A stretch of DNA of 64,000 nucleotides from Ashinkailepas kermadecensis (lineage: Eukaryota; Arthropoda; Thecostraca; Neolepadidae). Both the position numbers and the translations under genes were made by a program. The stretch's first letter is position 1. Every line of letters starts with the position of its first letter. The stretch covers positions 507,501 through 571,500 of the forward strand of contig JAOTOM010005111.1 of NCBI GenBank assembly GCA_034440615.1, written 5' to 3'. Of the stretch, positions 23,295-34,006 are shown in pieces. The notes under the pieces were generated by a model. That model searched no databases. It was not told the DNA's origin and saw only the letters and a program-made list of their open reading frames with translations.

Positions 23295-24240
23295 CAGGGT
23301 GGGAATTAAGGCACTTCTTAAGATATTTTATCTCTGAAAACATTTTTGCACTCCGCATTCATACTGGATAGGATGGGCTTCACATGTACTCCAACACAAA
23401 TGTTGGAACAAAGATATCAGTAAAAACAAACACAGAATGACACCCAAACAAAAAATGCTGGTTATTCCACTTACGGTCACCACTCAAACCAGCAACTTGC
23501 AGGATGATGCACATGCGCACTGAGAACACTTCTCCGGCTCTGGAGCTGCGTCTCGGAAAACCTGTGTTACTGCCACCCGTATAGTGGGAAAGTTTGACAG
23601 TTTTAAGAGACATCCTCCGGAGGCCACCGATCAGAATTGGCTGCGTTAGCATTTTCTGTTCTGAAATCTGTGTCAACCAATCGATGCAAGGTATTTTTTA
23701 TATGATGTCATAACCATTAGCAACTTTGAACACATGGTTAGCAGTGTCGTACTGTAAACACAAGACCCTGACTGATCCTTTGCTTTGATCACATCCAACT
23801 GGTGTGTGCGGTAGCGGAGTTGTGTTTGTATTACGTGGGAAATTGGCTGCATAGGTAGGTATGTGCTCTGAGCTGAGGGTGAAGTGTGAAGTATTTTTGT
23901 TCGTTTTTCATATGGCTAGCCTTGTACTGAGACCAACAGTGAAAGGAAAGTGCATTTCTCCTGTGAGTTATGAGAAACGAAACTGTGCTGATTATTACTG
24001 GTCACCGCCGGGCGGTGCCATCCATTATTCACTTCTTTGTTCCTATGTTTTGGCATTTGATTTGACCAAAAATGAGAATGATATTACTTATGCATATTAT
24101 GTAGGTACTGATTTAGGTTTTTCCAGTCCGTTACTGGTAAACAGATTCCATGCATACAAAATAATGTCCATGAAAATGTACTCCAGAAGAAATCGGTATG
24201 CACTCCGACTCCGAACCCGGAAAGTAAGTTTCCCACTATG
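23295..24240 (+). mobile_element. hAT-like non-autonomous element, copy A
   Basis: Starts CAGGGTGGGAATT and ends (reverse complement) CATAGTGGGAAAC. Flanking octamers GTTACCTG (23287-23294) and GTTGCCTG (24241-24248) match at 7 of 8. A closely related full copy lies inverted at 44870-45890, and an interrupted one at 24750-26640. It is inserted in the spacer of a foldback element. No transposase is seen; a 136-codon frame near its 3' side has counterparts in the other copies. Confidence 0.8.
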
Positions 24241-24271
24241 GTTGCCTGTGCCCAGAGGCTGCCGGAGCTAG
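23861..24271 (+). other. Frame shared among hAT-like copies (unknown product)
   Basis: The frame includes MASLVLRPTVKGKC, then YEKRNCADYY, and later FDLTKNEND. Counterparts occur on the minus strand of copy B (45298-44914, broken) and in copy C (26158 onward, split by the SINE). Differences among copies are often nonsynonymous (for example Ser/Ala, Glu/Lys, Trp/Gly), so selection for a protein is not evident. It is not a recognisable hAT transposase or BED zinc finger. It is either a captured host fragment or a chance frame in repeat DNA. Confidence 0.3.
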
Positions 24272-24276
24272 ATGCC

Positions 24277-24312
24277 TAGGTACCATACCTACCGATGCAG
24301 GTATGGTACCTA
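24277..24312. repeat. Perfect 14-bp hairpin
   Basis: TAGGTACCATACCT (24277-24290) pairs with AGGTATGGTACCTA (24299-24312) across an 8-base loop. It parallels the palindromes at 22976-23105. Confidence 0.85.
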
Positions 24313-24324
24313 CCTGTTACCTAC

Positions 24325-24382
24325 TAAATATTCACACCTTAATGTTAAAAAGCTAATATAGTTACAGGCCATCCTACATTAA
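24325..24382 (-). repeat. Foldback arm fragment, copy 1 right
   Basis: The reverse complement closely matches 23164-23223 (including the run from AATTAATG to ACATTAAG). With 23145-23273 it brackets hAT copy A, as if that element landed in the spacer of a foldback element. Confidence 0.65.
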
Positions 24383-24967
24383 TACCAACAGTTCTAGATT
24401 TTGGTGGAAAATGACTTCTTCCAAGAAACAATGTGTCAAAATACAATTAACAATTTATGTGAATGTAAATCCCACTAATATCGATATCATTAATGATGTT
24501 GTCCTCCAATTATATCTTTGTTTATTGGGTAGTTTACAACTCAGTTTATGAATGACCACTGCTAATGATGCAGCACACACTGTTCCACAGTGGGCCACAG
24601 GATTGGGAAGTGTTCTGAATGGTGCCAGTGTTGAACACCAGGCACAGACTGCAAAGTATGACAAACAGCTCTACAAGGCACACCAGCTGCTGAAAAATAT
24701 GCACCAAAATGTACAGGGAGGGCAAAAACCTGCACCAAGGAGATTGAATCAGGGTGGGAAATTGGCACTTCTTCAGAGATTTTATAACTGAAAACATTTT
24801 TGCACCCCAGATTCATACTGGATAGGATTGGCTTCACATGTACTCTGATACAAATGTGGGAACAAACATAGGAATAAAAACAAACAGAATGACAACCACA
24901 CAAATGCTGTTTATCACAGTTCACACACTTCACTCAAGCTCAACCACCAGAAAGGCAGATGACAATA

Positions 24968-25734
24968 GGCGGTTTTACAGTGGCAATTTGCTCTCCCATC
25001 TAGTCGCTCTTGATCCTTCCAGGCCATTCCTGGCTTCAACTAAAACATTCCAGACATGAACTAAAAAAGTACATTGGAAAACATTTAATATTCATACACA
25101 TTGGTTTCAGTCAATTTTCTCAGTTTTTTTCGTTGACAAAAATTGTTTGTGGGAATAAAAACATTTTAGATGGATCGTTTTTGGTATAATTTTCCTTAAA
25201 CCATTTCATATTCCAAAACCCATATCCCAATAGACAGCAGGTAACAAATCAGTCTGTGCACCAGCATCCTACTCGTGGGTTGTGTTGTGAATATCTATTA
25301 GTTGTGCGGTATGAGCATGTCAAGAGTATCAGGTATGGATTTATAAACTTGGTTGACATTGATTAAGTATACTTTTGTTATCATTTTCTTTACTGTTGCT
25401 CAGGATTTGTTGATTGGCTTATAACCGCATCCTTCGCTAATTTAACCATAGCACCAATTTGTCATCTGGCAGTCATTCGTTGGCTGCCAGATACAGTAGA
25501 GCTGAGTGCAGTCTCCACGTAAATCAGAAAGCATATTACGATTTGCTGATGTTAGTAAGTTTAATCTTACTTATTTCCGCAGCGTCGATAGTAAAACCTA
25601 TTTTGTTATTAAAATTGATTTGTAAATTATATTTGGTGTTTGCTTTTAATTTATGTGGATCATTATGCCAGGTCCTCTCTATCTTGTTCCTCAGACCAAG
25701 TGACATGAGAGCAAAAATCCGCTGTAAAACCCCC
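24968..25734. mobile_element. 767-bp TIR element nested in hAT copy C
   Basis: Left end GGCGGTTTTACAGTGG and right end (reverse complement) GGGGGTTTTACAGCGG match at 14 of 16, and both continue to a TTTGCTCTC or TTGCTCTC segment. TA flanks each side. Its limits coincide with the extra segment relative to copies A and B. It has no coding capacity. The TA duplication suggests Tc1/mariner, but the termini could also fit another superfamily. Confidence 0.7.
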
Positions 25735-26326
25735 TAATGCGCCAACACCGCTTGCAAGACCGATTGTCTGCACACTGAATACAATATCCTCTGCAGCTGT
25801 GCCTCCCACAACTTGAGTTTGCACCACCCATATAGTAGAAAATTTAACAGTTTTATGATGTCATGGAGTCACAGTGCACCAATCAGACTTGGCTGCATTA
25901 GTGTTTTCTGTTCTGAAATCTGTCCAACCAATGGATGCAAGGTATTTTTCATATGATGTCATAACAATTGACAAGTTTGACCACATTATTAACAGTGTCA
26001 TGCCGAAAACACAAGCCCTTGATTGATCCTTTGTGTTGTGCACTGCTATCACATCTGACTGTGGTGTGTGTGGTAGCAGAGGTGCATTCATATTATGTAG
26101 GGAATTAGCTGCATAGGTAGGTATGCACTCTGAGCTGAGGGTGAAGTGTGAAGTATTTTGTTTGTTTTTCATATGGCTAGCCTTGTACTGAAACCAACAG
26201 TGAAAGTAAAGCACATTGCTCCTGTGGGTTATGAGAGACGAAGCTGTGCTGATTATCACGATTCTCTGCCAAGTGGTGCTATCCATTGTGCACTTCTTTG
26301 TTCCTATGCTTTGACATTTGATTTGA

Positions 26327-26487
26327 GGGGACGAGTGGTCCAGGGGTAAGATGCTCGTCTCGCGATCGAAAGATTGTGGGTTCGAATCTCACCTGTCGCT
26401 ACTCTTCGCCCGCGACCAATCGGCGTGAGAGATTGGCGACGCTATATGACTCAACGGTCGACGTGTCGTAAAACCAATAGCCAACCA
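26327..26487 (+). mobile_element. tRNA-derived SINE with perfect TSD
   Basis: 161-bp copy. The tRNA-like head runs from GGGGACGAGTGGTCC (A-box region) to GTGGGTTCGAATCTC (B-box). A body follows with CGCGACCAATCGGCGTGAGA, and the tail is GTCGTAAAACCAATAGCCAACCAA. The perfect 13-bp duplication ACATTTGATTTGA occupies 26314-26326 and 26488-26500. hAT copies A and B carry the corresponding empty site once. Other copies in this window are at 33836, 54371 and 56961. Confidence 0.92.
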
Positions 26488-26647
26488 ACATTTGATTTGA
26501 CAAAAGTGGCAATGCATATTACTCATGCATATTACATACTGACTACATGGGCTTTTCCCCTCTATTACTGGTATGCAGATTCCACGCATCACACATATTG
26601 TATCCACAAAAATGTACTCTGGACGAAGTCTGTATGCCCTCAATCAA

Positions 26648-26900
26648 CTTTTTAACATTCAGGGGAGAATATGATTACAATGCCCAACATTTCAGTGTCA
26701 TACCTTCTTCATAGGCAAGAAAGATGACCAATTTTTGCAATTAGTGTTGCAGTCGTTCTGATGGCAACACTTTTTTCTTGCTCTTGAAGAAGGTATGGCA
26801 TGAAACATCTGGCATTGTAATCATGCTCTCATATTAATGCTTAAAAACTGATAAAATTACAGGCCATCCTACTCTAATTTTGAACTGTCTGCCATTCAAC
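26648..26900. repeat. Foldback element, copy 2
   Basis: The forward arm (26648-26722, with TACAATGCCCAACATTTC and CATACCTTCTTC) faces a reverse arm (26771-26900) across about 50 bp. The reverse arm is full length and ends GTCTGCCATTCAAC. The forward arm lacks its outer half. Confidence 0.75.
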
Positions 26901-27570
26901 ACCCTACATTTGCGACCCTGCTATTTCAAACCACATGCTATGCTAAACTGAATTTGGCAGCAGGATTTTTGTGTGGTAAACAAAATGTGGCAGTTATCAA
27001 CTGAGATGAATGTGATATGCTGTTTATTTTAAAAGTTTTCTCCAATCACTGTGACTTTCTTCCTGATATTTTTGAAGTCATGTGTGAAGTGCCAGTGGAT
27101 TATTAGCCCACCCTCACCATGTACCCATCCACACCAGCAGCACCACTGGTTACTCACACTGACCAGATCTTGTTTGAAGTGCCATACTTTGCAGTCTGTG
27201 GGCAATTTCACTATTGTTTTTGTACTCACACAGTTTGCTAACAAACAGTGTGATGCAAATCACAAACTGTGTTAAATCAAGTTTCACAAAGGTCTTGCTC
27301 TGTAATGACAAAAATTGTAATCCTGGCAGGATGTTGCGAATGTATTACAAAATGTGTGATTTTACAATGCCTTTCAGTAAAAAAGAACACAGATATTACA
27401 ACATAATATTATTTATTTGCAACAATGATTAAGGGCAGAAATTCTGACGAATTAATAATGTAAAGGAGAATTAAGATACATCAGACCGAACGACAGAAAA
27501 TATGATATTTCATTGTAAACAGTTTCCTTCAATGCAATAAACCCTTGATAGGAAAATCAGCTGACATCCC
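26901..27570. other. No recognisable gene
   Basis: AT-rich. Contains CACACAGTTTGCTAACAAACAG-type inverted phrases near 27228-27255 that echo the palindromic block at 29360-29640. Confidence 0.4.
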
Positions 27571-27608
27571 AGCAGGCCGAGAATCCGTCCCTGGATTCTC
27601 GGCCTGCT
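27571..27608. repeat. Perfect 16-bp hairpin
   Basis: AGCAGGCCGAGAATCC (27571-27586) pairs perfectly with 27593-27608 across a 6-base loop GTCCCT. Confidence 0.9.
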
Positions 27609-27635
27609 AATGTATATGCTTCATTATCCTCAATA

Positions 27636-28141
27636 CAGGAGCGGATACAGAGGGCACTGGGGGCATGTGCCCCCAATGGAAATTTGCGCTCCTCATACAC
27701 AGCGACGAACCCACTACTCATCCTATCACAACCCACCGATTGTCCAAAACATCACCGGATTCGGACCACGATTTCATCCTAGCTGCTCCATTCCCCCATT
27801 CATTATTTTGTTTGCCGACATGGAGTGATGGCATCTTCCGCCACTGCCTGGGCAATTCCCCCCCCCCACCCCCCGTCAGGGGCGGGTAGAGGAATTTCCG
27901 TAAGGCAATTGTCTGGAGGGATGTCACTTCTACGGAAGGCTCTGCTAAAGCACCTGGAGGGGTACCTCCGCCGGAATCCTCCGAGGGGCGCCTAAGGCTG
28001 AACAATTCGTTTGTGGGGGGGGGGGGGGGGGGGAAGTATTAGAGCCTTTACAGAGCGGCTCCTCTGCCCGGCCGGAGGAGAGCCACCTTCCATGTGGGAG
28101 CACTGGAGGAATGCACCCCAATGCCCCTGTATCCGGCCGTA
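27636..28141 (+). mobile_element. hAT-like GGGGCGGATACA-family element
   Basis: Left end CAGGAGCGGATACAG with the following CACTGGGGGCATGTGCCCCC; right end (reverse complement) with CCGGATACAGGGGCATTGGGG, degraded at its tip. The interior right half contains CTCCGGCCGGGCAGAGG, matching 17303-17596 and 28940-29124. A G-run interrupts at 28015-28033. No clear target duplication. Confidence 0.55.
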
Positions 28142-28939
28142 CCCGTATTTTTACCATGTTATCCGAGGCCTTACCCTACATCGATAGTTAGATTTCTAGT
28201 TCCTCAATCATTAAAATTTATCGATCCACCCCTGGGTTCCGATGGCAGGCAAGCCCAAATAATACGGAATTTGCATCACGACCGAATTGCAAAAATGCAA
28301 GGCTGCGCGTGCGGCAACAATGGAGAGACAGCAGAAAACCAGTAGTATCGCCATGCTTGGCCCGTGATGATGGGGGGTGGGTGAAGTGACTGAATTTAAT
28401 TTGCGTGAGTGATTTGCGTATGTGTTTGTGAGCACAGCTTCATAAGCTATTGAGGACAGCATGGAGTGATTCAACATGACAGTGACCTTCGTGTTTTGTG
28501 GATCAGTTTATGCTGGTTGTGGGCTGTGGCGGGTATGTAGGCGCCTGTCTGGGACCTACCGAATGACTGATGCAAGTGGAGGTTTGCATGCATGAAGAAC
28601 AAGCCTCCTTAGCTACCTTCAATCCGGTATGTTACTTAAGCATGGTATGTACTAATGCCAGCAGGGTCCTAGAGGCTCTAGCATGGGTGTTGATTTTTGA
28701 AAATTATTTGGGGGTGGGGTGGGGACAAAATACGTGAAGGCAATGGGCAGGCCCAAATGGATTGGAGGGGACACTCCACGGGGTTCCATGTTAAAAGTTG
28801 AAATTAGTGTAGGGGGGGGGGGGGAGCCAACACTGAGGGAACACTTTCCTCCTCAAAAGCGTAAAACAACAAACACCCCTGGGCTCTAGGCAGGTAGTAG
28901 CTACCCTATTTACCTACCTACCTAGGTTTGTGTACTCGG
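28142..28939. other. No recognisable gene
   Basis: Mixed sequence with two G-runs (28704-28724 and 28811-28825) and a short TAGG/CTACC palindromic patch near 28889-28925. No convincing frame. Confidence 0.4.
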
Positions 28940-29124
28940 GCCTTCCCAGAGGGCAGCCCTTTCTTCCAAAAGACACCTTTTCCTCAGAGAGGTGCCTCTG
29001 GCAAACAAATTTGAAGGGTGCACTCTAGCCTTCCCGGAGGGGCGCATTTACCCGGCCGGAGGGGTGCCAACTTTTCATGGGGCGGAGGTACATGCCCCCA
29101 GCGTCCCCATTGTATCCGCCCCTG
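28940..29124 (-). mobile_element. hAT-like GGGGCGGATACA-family element, right part
   Basis: The reverse complement from 29124 reads CAGGGGCGGATACAATGGGG, then GCTGGGGGCATG and CCCTCCGGCCGGGTAAATG. It is the best-preserved terminus of the family in this window. The left end is not found, so the start is approximate. Confidence 0.55.
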
Positions 29125-29359
29125 TCTGGGGGGGGGGGGGCATGGCCCCCTGAATTCATGAGAAGAACTAAACATGGCCATCTATTCAGATGTTTGGTTC
29201 TAGCCTGTAATGTCCCTCTTCATCCGACAATGAAGATTAGGAAGTAGTTTTCACTCTCGAAGTGTAGGTTGCTAAGAGGCTTGAACACCCTTGCTGCTCG
29301 CCGCGGCGGAGCCTCCTCGAAAAACAAATCAAATTCATCCATGTTTCCTTTACTGCCAC

Positions 29360-29640
29360 TGCTCTCCACCAAAATTCACACAGCCTAGAAGGTGTGTTAT
29401 CGCAAGCGGTGTATTTGCCAAGATTGTGAACACCCGACAACCTTGGTGAAATTCAGACGATGTAATAACACACATTTCTGTGTAGTTTGTGACTAACAAA
29501 CGATGTACTTTGGATTTTGTAGTTTTGTTAGCTCGTGATGTTAGTGAAATGCCATCTTTACAAATAACAGCACAAACTGTGTATTCACACTGAATTCGGT
29601 GTGAATACACAGCTTGTGATTCTAGTGAAATTGGCCTCTG
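29360..29640. repeat. Palindrome-rich AACAAACGATGTA block
   Basis: Inverted phrases dominate: GTGTATTTGCC, TAACACACATTTCTGTGTAG, TTTGTGACTAACAAACGATG. A perfect 14-bp stem CTGTGTATTCACAC / GTGTGAATACACAG lies at 29577-29590 and 29599-29612. Confidence 0.6.
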
Positions 29641-30090
29641 GTATTAGACCTTTGTATCAAGAGTTCAACTGTAACCACTTGGCAGTATATATCTGATTTA
29701 AGGTGTTTTATGAATACTTGTTTTTCCTCAATGCAATGCTTATGAACATGATTAAGATGATGTGACCACTCATGTCCTCTGTAAATGCTTACTTTTCAGT
29801 TGAAAAGCAAATAACATCAAAAATGGAACTTGTAGTAAGGTAATATAGCATAAGATAATGTTTACCAAATGGACAAAACAAAGCAACCCATCCTAGCCTA
29901 GCCTAAACTCCCTTTGAAGAAAGAACTCCCATCAAAAAATTGAAACATTATTACAATTGTTGTGGTCTGCAACTACATATACATAAGTACCTGCCAGTGT
30001 GTAGCAACCATACATATGCTTGCTACATACCCAGTGTAGAGACTATGCTTCCAATGTGTGCATTATCTGACACTGCACCACCAAGAAAGC
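29641..30090. other. No recognisable gene
   Basis: AT-rich, featureless to my reading. Confidence 0.4.
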
Positions 30091-30171
30091 AGTTGATTGG
30101 TTGGCTGTATATGTGATTGGTTGGCTGTATATGTGATTGGTTGGCCATATGTGATTGGTTGGCCATATGTG
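30091..30171. repeat. 18-20 bp GTGATTGGTTGG tandem repeat
   Basis: Units GTGATTGGTTGGCTGTATAT (20 bp) are followed by GTGATTGGTTGGCCATAT (18 bp). About four copies. Confidence 0.9.
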
Positions 30172-31110
30172 AACATTGCATTTGTTGGCAAAATGGTGAT
30201 CAGTGCCAAATATTGTTGTTTGTAGGTGGTGTAAAGAAATGGTAGCCATGACAATAGTTTACTATTGCAATGCTCCATGGTAAGCAATTCAGGAAGTCAA
30301 TGTTTGCAGAAGGTGATAGTGAGTTTCCATTAGATGTTGATTTGCACATCAGTTTCAGAAGTCCAGAACATTGGGTTGTATGCATTGTACACACCCATGC
30401 ACCTACATATGAGTTGGGCTGGGGCAGTCCAGTGGTAGGTTCATTATTTCTGATTGTTGTCCTGCATTAGACAAAGGAAGACCCCCAAATCTGGAAGTTC
30501 TGACAGCTACCTAATTGGACACTTTGGGTCTGTTCCTCCCATTCACCCACACAATTAGGTAGGATTATTTGATTAGTTATGCACTAGTAAAATACCGTCA
30601 ACAAGTTGACGATCCATTGATGTGAAGATAACACATTTTATCAGTTGATTTTCGTGACTAAATTTGCTGATCATTGATCTGACAAGAAAACCCAGCATAA
30701 TGAGATTGCATGCAATTGACATTCTTTCTTAGGAAGGCACTAAGGGTAAATAATGCACAAATCATTGCCTGAAATAGGCCTTATCACCACATGCTGTTTG
30801 GGTTCTTTTAGATGGCAAAGTATTGTTAGAGTAAATTTGAGATAATTGTCTCAAATGGGCTGATCATTAGAAGATATGCATTTTTGCTCTTGCAATTAGG
30901 AAACTAATGGTTAGAAAGCTCCAGCATATGAAAGTGTCATATAGAGACTACCTATTCGATCTGAATAACATATCAGTGTCATTTTATTGTTCCAGTTATT
31001 TAATGACTAAGCAATTTAAGAATGCTTTCTGTCCATCACACAATTTGCATGCACTTGAATGCCACTTCTATATTCAACACTGGTAAGGAACTTCAGAGAA
31101 TAAATCAGGC
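30172..31110. other. No recognisable gene
   Basis: AT-rich sequence with no frame above 70 codons and no repeat I can define. Confidence 0.4.
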
Positions 31111-31114
31111 TTAA

Positions 31115-32127
31115 CCCGCGCACGTCCGGGGGGGGGGGGGGGCAGATATCTGCCCCCCCCTGCGGCTTTTCCTACTTTGCCGCCATACTAATCGGGTTAG
31201 CAAGGCCAAACCTCGCATGACTGCTCATTGGTCTTTTCCGCATATCCTCAGAAATTTTTGACCCTGGGTCATCTGAAGTCAGGTCGCCAGGTCAGGCGAA
31301 GTGACCTAACGTCCCTCCGAGTTCTAGGTGGCATCACTCCCACAATAATTGGGCGATTGATTTCAAACTTATATCACGTCATGACCTTATCAGGGTCTAT
31401 AATATGTATATCACGGTTTTTTCGTAGCGTTGACCTGAGGTCAGGTCGTGGCCATGGCTTACCCATTATAGGCCTACGGAAAAATATACAAATGTTTCCT
31501 GGTTACATATTTACTCTCGGAATGACCTCCAACCGTTATGGCGTGTAGTTGGAAGCTATTCGCAATGCTATCGCTGACATTTTTGCTCAGTGGCCCAACC
31601 AAGGTCAGCTGAGGTCACCTGAAATCACTAGCACATTTCTGCGCATTATATCGCAATGCATTGAGCTAGAAGGCTGAAATTACTGTTATTGTGCTTGTAT
31701 CGCCAAGACGTGTCGATTGATATATTACATGACCTCCCTACTGTACCCCATGACCTTGACCTGAGGTCATTGTTTAGGTGACCAATCTGTTGACCTGACC
31801 TTAAATTACACAGCGTATGTCGATAGCACATTTCAAGGGCTGTCGAATAGCATTTGCAGTTTGTTTCTATCTGTTACAGGTTCTGAGATATGTGCCAATA
31901 TCTGAGGGTCCCACCCGATCTGGTCGAATTTGACATATGATGACCCAGTGACCTAAATATTGACCTGAGTGAGAAAATGACCGAAATACTTTCGATAGAG
32001 CTTGTTACCAGCTATCCAAAGCCGTTTTCCGTTTGTCGTGCCTAGCATAGTTCTCGAGATCTTAGGGGGGCAGACATCTGCCCCCCCGGACATGCGAAGT
32101 TGGCGCGGACCGCCGGACGTGCGAGTG
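31115..32127. mobile_element. piggyBac-like non-autonomous element, 1.0 kb
   Basis: TTAA flanks both sides (31111-31114 and 32128-32131). Left end CCCGCGCACGTCCGG and right end (reverse complement) CACTCGCACGTCCGG agree at 12 of 15. Each end carries a subterminal palindrome GGGGGGCAGATATCTGCCCC type (31135-31158, 32065-32087). TTAA duplication and C-starting termini are typical of piggyBac. The interior has no transposase and many AGGTCA/TGACCT hexamers. Confidence 0.8.
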
Positions 32128-32377
32128 TTAAGGCTTAACAAGAGCCACGGTGACCAATCTTGACAGGATCAAAGTAATATTTGGGTCCCTGGATGTGGAG
32201 ATGAAAGCATTGGCCATCCAATTAGCAGAGGACAATTTTGTATTTTTATGATGTCAATAGTTTACTTTTATACTTTCTAGTGAGTTTGGGCGTTTGAGCA
32301 ACACTCGGAAATTAACATCTATCGTTAAGCATGGCCCTCCAACTACTCAGTAAGAAACATGAAATTAATTAATTAAT

Positions 32378-32450
32378 TTTCTGGGGATGATAGTGTTCTA
32401 GATGGCAAAATCCAGGCACAACAATTTTTCTGAAGAGGAAGCCAACTATA
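32378..32450. repeat. Family X fragment (copy 1)
   Basis: TTTTCTGGGGATGATAGTG, then GTTCTAGATGGCAAAATCC, matches the last part of the ~250-bp dispersed family seen in full at 39345, 42297 and 48258. Confidence 0.5.
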
Positions 32451-33555
32451 AGAATATACAAGTAGACTGAAACCCCATGATCAATATTATGTTCTGAGTT
32501 ATGTCCTGTGTGGTTGACCTTGCTGGTCATGTCATAGATCAATGTTGGGGTGCTGTTAGTCACGAGATCTTCACCGTAGTTTTTGGACTCTGGTCGTGAA
32601 ACAAATACAACTTCTTGTTTCAATGTTGATGATATGTAGACTGAAGGAATTTGTTAACACCATGACACATACAAAGGCCAAGGCCACAACTCAGATCAAG
32701 TTTCAAGGCCAAGTATCAACAGTGATGAACTGCTATCACTGATTATTACACAACAAGATTGTACCAAGGAAACGGTGATAAGTAACAGCAATGCAAAGCT
32801 TCATAACCCTGGTCATGCCAGAAACGAAAACGAGTAATCACAAAATTGCCGAGATTTAGCCATCTTTACTTTGCAAGAGCCTGGCCTTCAGTGGTTGTAA
32901 ATGTATGTATTTTGGGGACGTTGCAGGTCATGCCTCGGTTATCTTATCTGATATTAACTTGACGCTTGGATCACTATCAGAGGACATACTTTGCCATCAG
33001 ATATGTTATTTTTCTTTCACAACTTAATTGGTGAGGAGTATAAAGCATATTAGTGAGAAACAAACACAAAACATAATTCCCACAGTGTAAATCTCTGTTT
33101 GACGTGGTGACATGACCAAAAGTCACTTTTTATTGTTGTTTTCCTTTCGTCATATGTACATACCTTCATTTAATTTCCGACTTATTCTGCTTACTCATTT
33201 AGCTTGCCATTTAACATCTGTATCTTATTATCTGTATCATTTAACATCCGTTTCTTGTTATCATTTAACATCTGTATCTGTATATTGTTGTTCATGATAC
33301 ATCTTTCCACACACATCTGAAAGGTGCATTAGGGAGAGGTCAGGGTTCGATTTATCGTTTGGTATCCCGGATTTGAGGAGGACAAATGTGGGTTATCCCA
33401 ATTGTGGAATGCTAATATCTGTCTTTTTCTGACATCAGGAAGTTTTGCTACTTCTCCGCCATTTTTGGGCATGTTTATCAAATACAGATATGTTTGCAGT
33501 TATTTCTACAAATACATTAACAAATACATAACAAATACATTTACTATTTAGGTGA
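32451..33555. other. No recognisable gene; short TTTAACATC repeat
   Basis: Unrecognised apart from three CATTTAACATCYGT phrases at about 33208-33275. Confidence 0.4.
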
Positions 33556-33625
33556 CAAGAGGAGTGGACTTTCCGGAGAACAAGGTGTTCTGGATGACGA
33601 ACATCCAGGACAAGACCATGTTTCC
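33556..33625. repeat. Family X fragment (copy 2)
   Basis: TTCCGGAGAACAAGGTGTTC, then GGATGACGAACATCCAGGA, aligns with the end of family X. Read on the minus strand it gives LDVRHPEHLVLRKV, similar to LDFWHSEHHTLQKL of the 39345 copy. Confidence 0.5.
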
Positions 33626-33835
33626 ATCCTTGGATGAGGCCATGACCTGACTTTGACCTGCCCATTAACCTTAGTGGACTAGACCTTCATACAAACAGAA
33701 TGTACACTCCTCATTTGTCAGAAGGCATGATACATTTTAAAGCGATATCAGAAAAGGTTTATGAGCTATCCCCCAAAAAACTCGAAGAGGCTGGATAAGG
33801 GTCGGTAGCTTTAGCCCTCGCATTTCGTGGCCCCC

Positions 33836-34006
33836 GGGGGACGAGTAGTCTAGGGGTAAGTTGCCCGTCTCACAATCGAAATATTGTGGGTTAGAGTCTC
33901 ACCTGTCGCTACTCTTCGCCCTCGACCAATCGGCGTGAGAGATTGGCGACGCTACATGACTCAACGGTCGACGTGTCGTAAAACCAGTAACCAACCAACC
34001 AACCAA
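33836..34006 (+). mobile_element. tRNA-derived SINE
   Basis: Same family as 26327-26487. The B-box is mutated (GGGTTAGAGTC instead of GGGTTCGAATC), while the body CGACCAATCGGCGTGAGAG and tail GTCGTAAAACCAGTAACCAA are well kept. The tail has four AACC units. No clear target duplication; probably an old copy. Confidence 0.88.

Larger units (their letters stand above)
24750..26640 (+). mobile_element. hAT-like element, copy C, doubly interrupted
   Basis: Starts CAGGGTGGGAAATTGGC and aligns with copies A and B up to about 24952, then again from about 25737 to 26635. The gap is filled by a 767-bp TIR element, and the second part is split by a SINE. The right terminus is missing: similarity stops near 26638 and foldback sequence follows. 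Confidence 0.75.
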
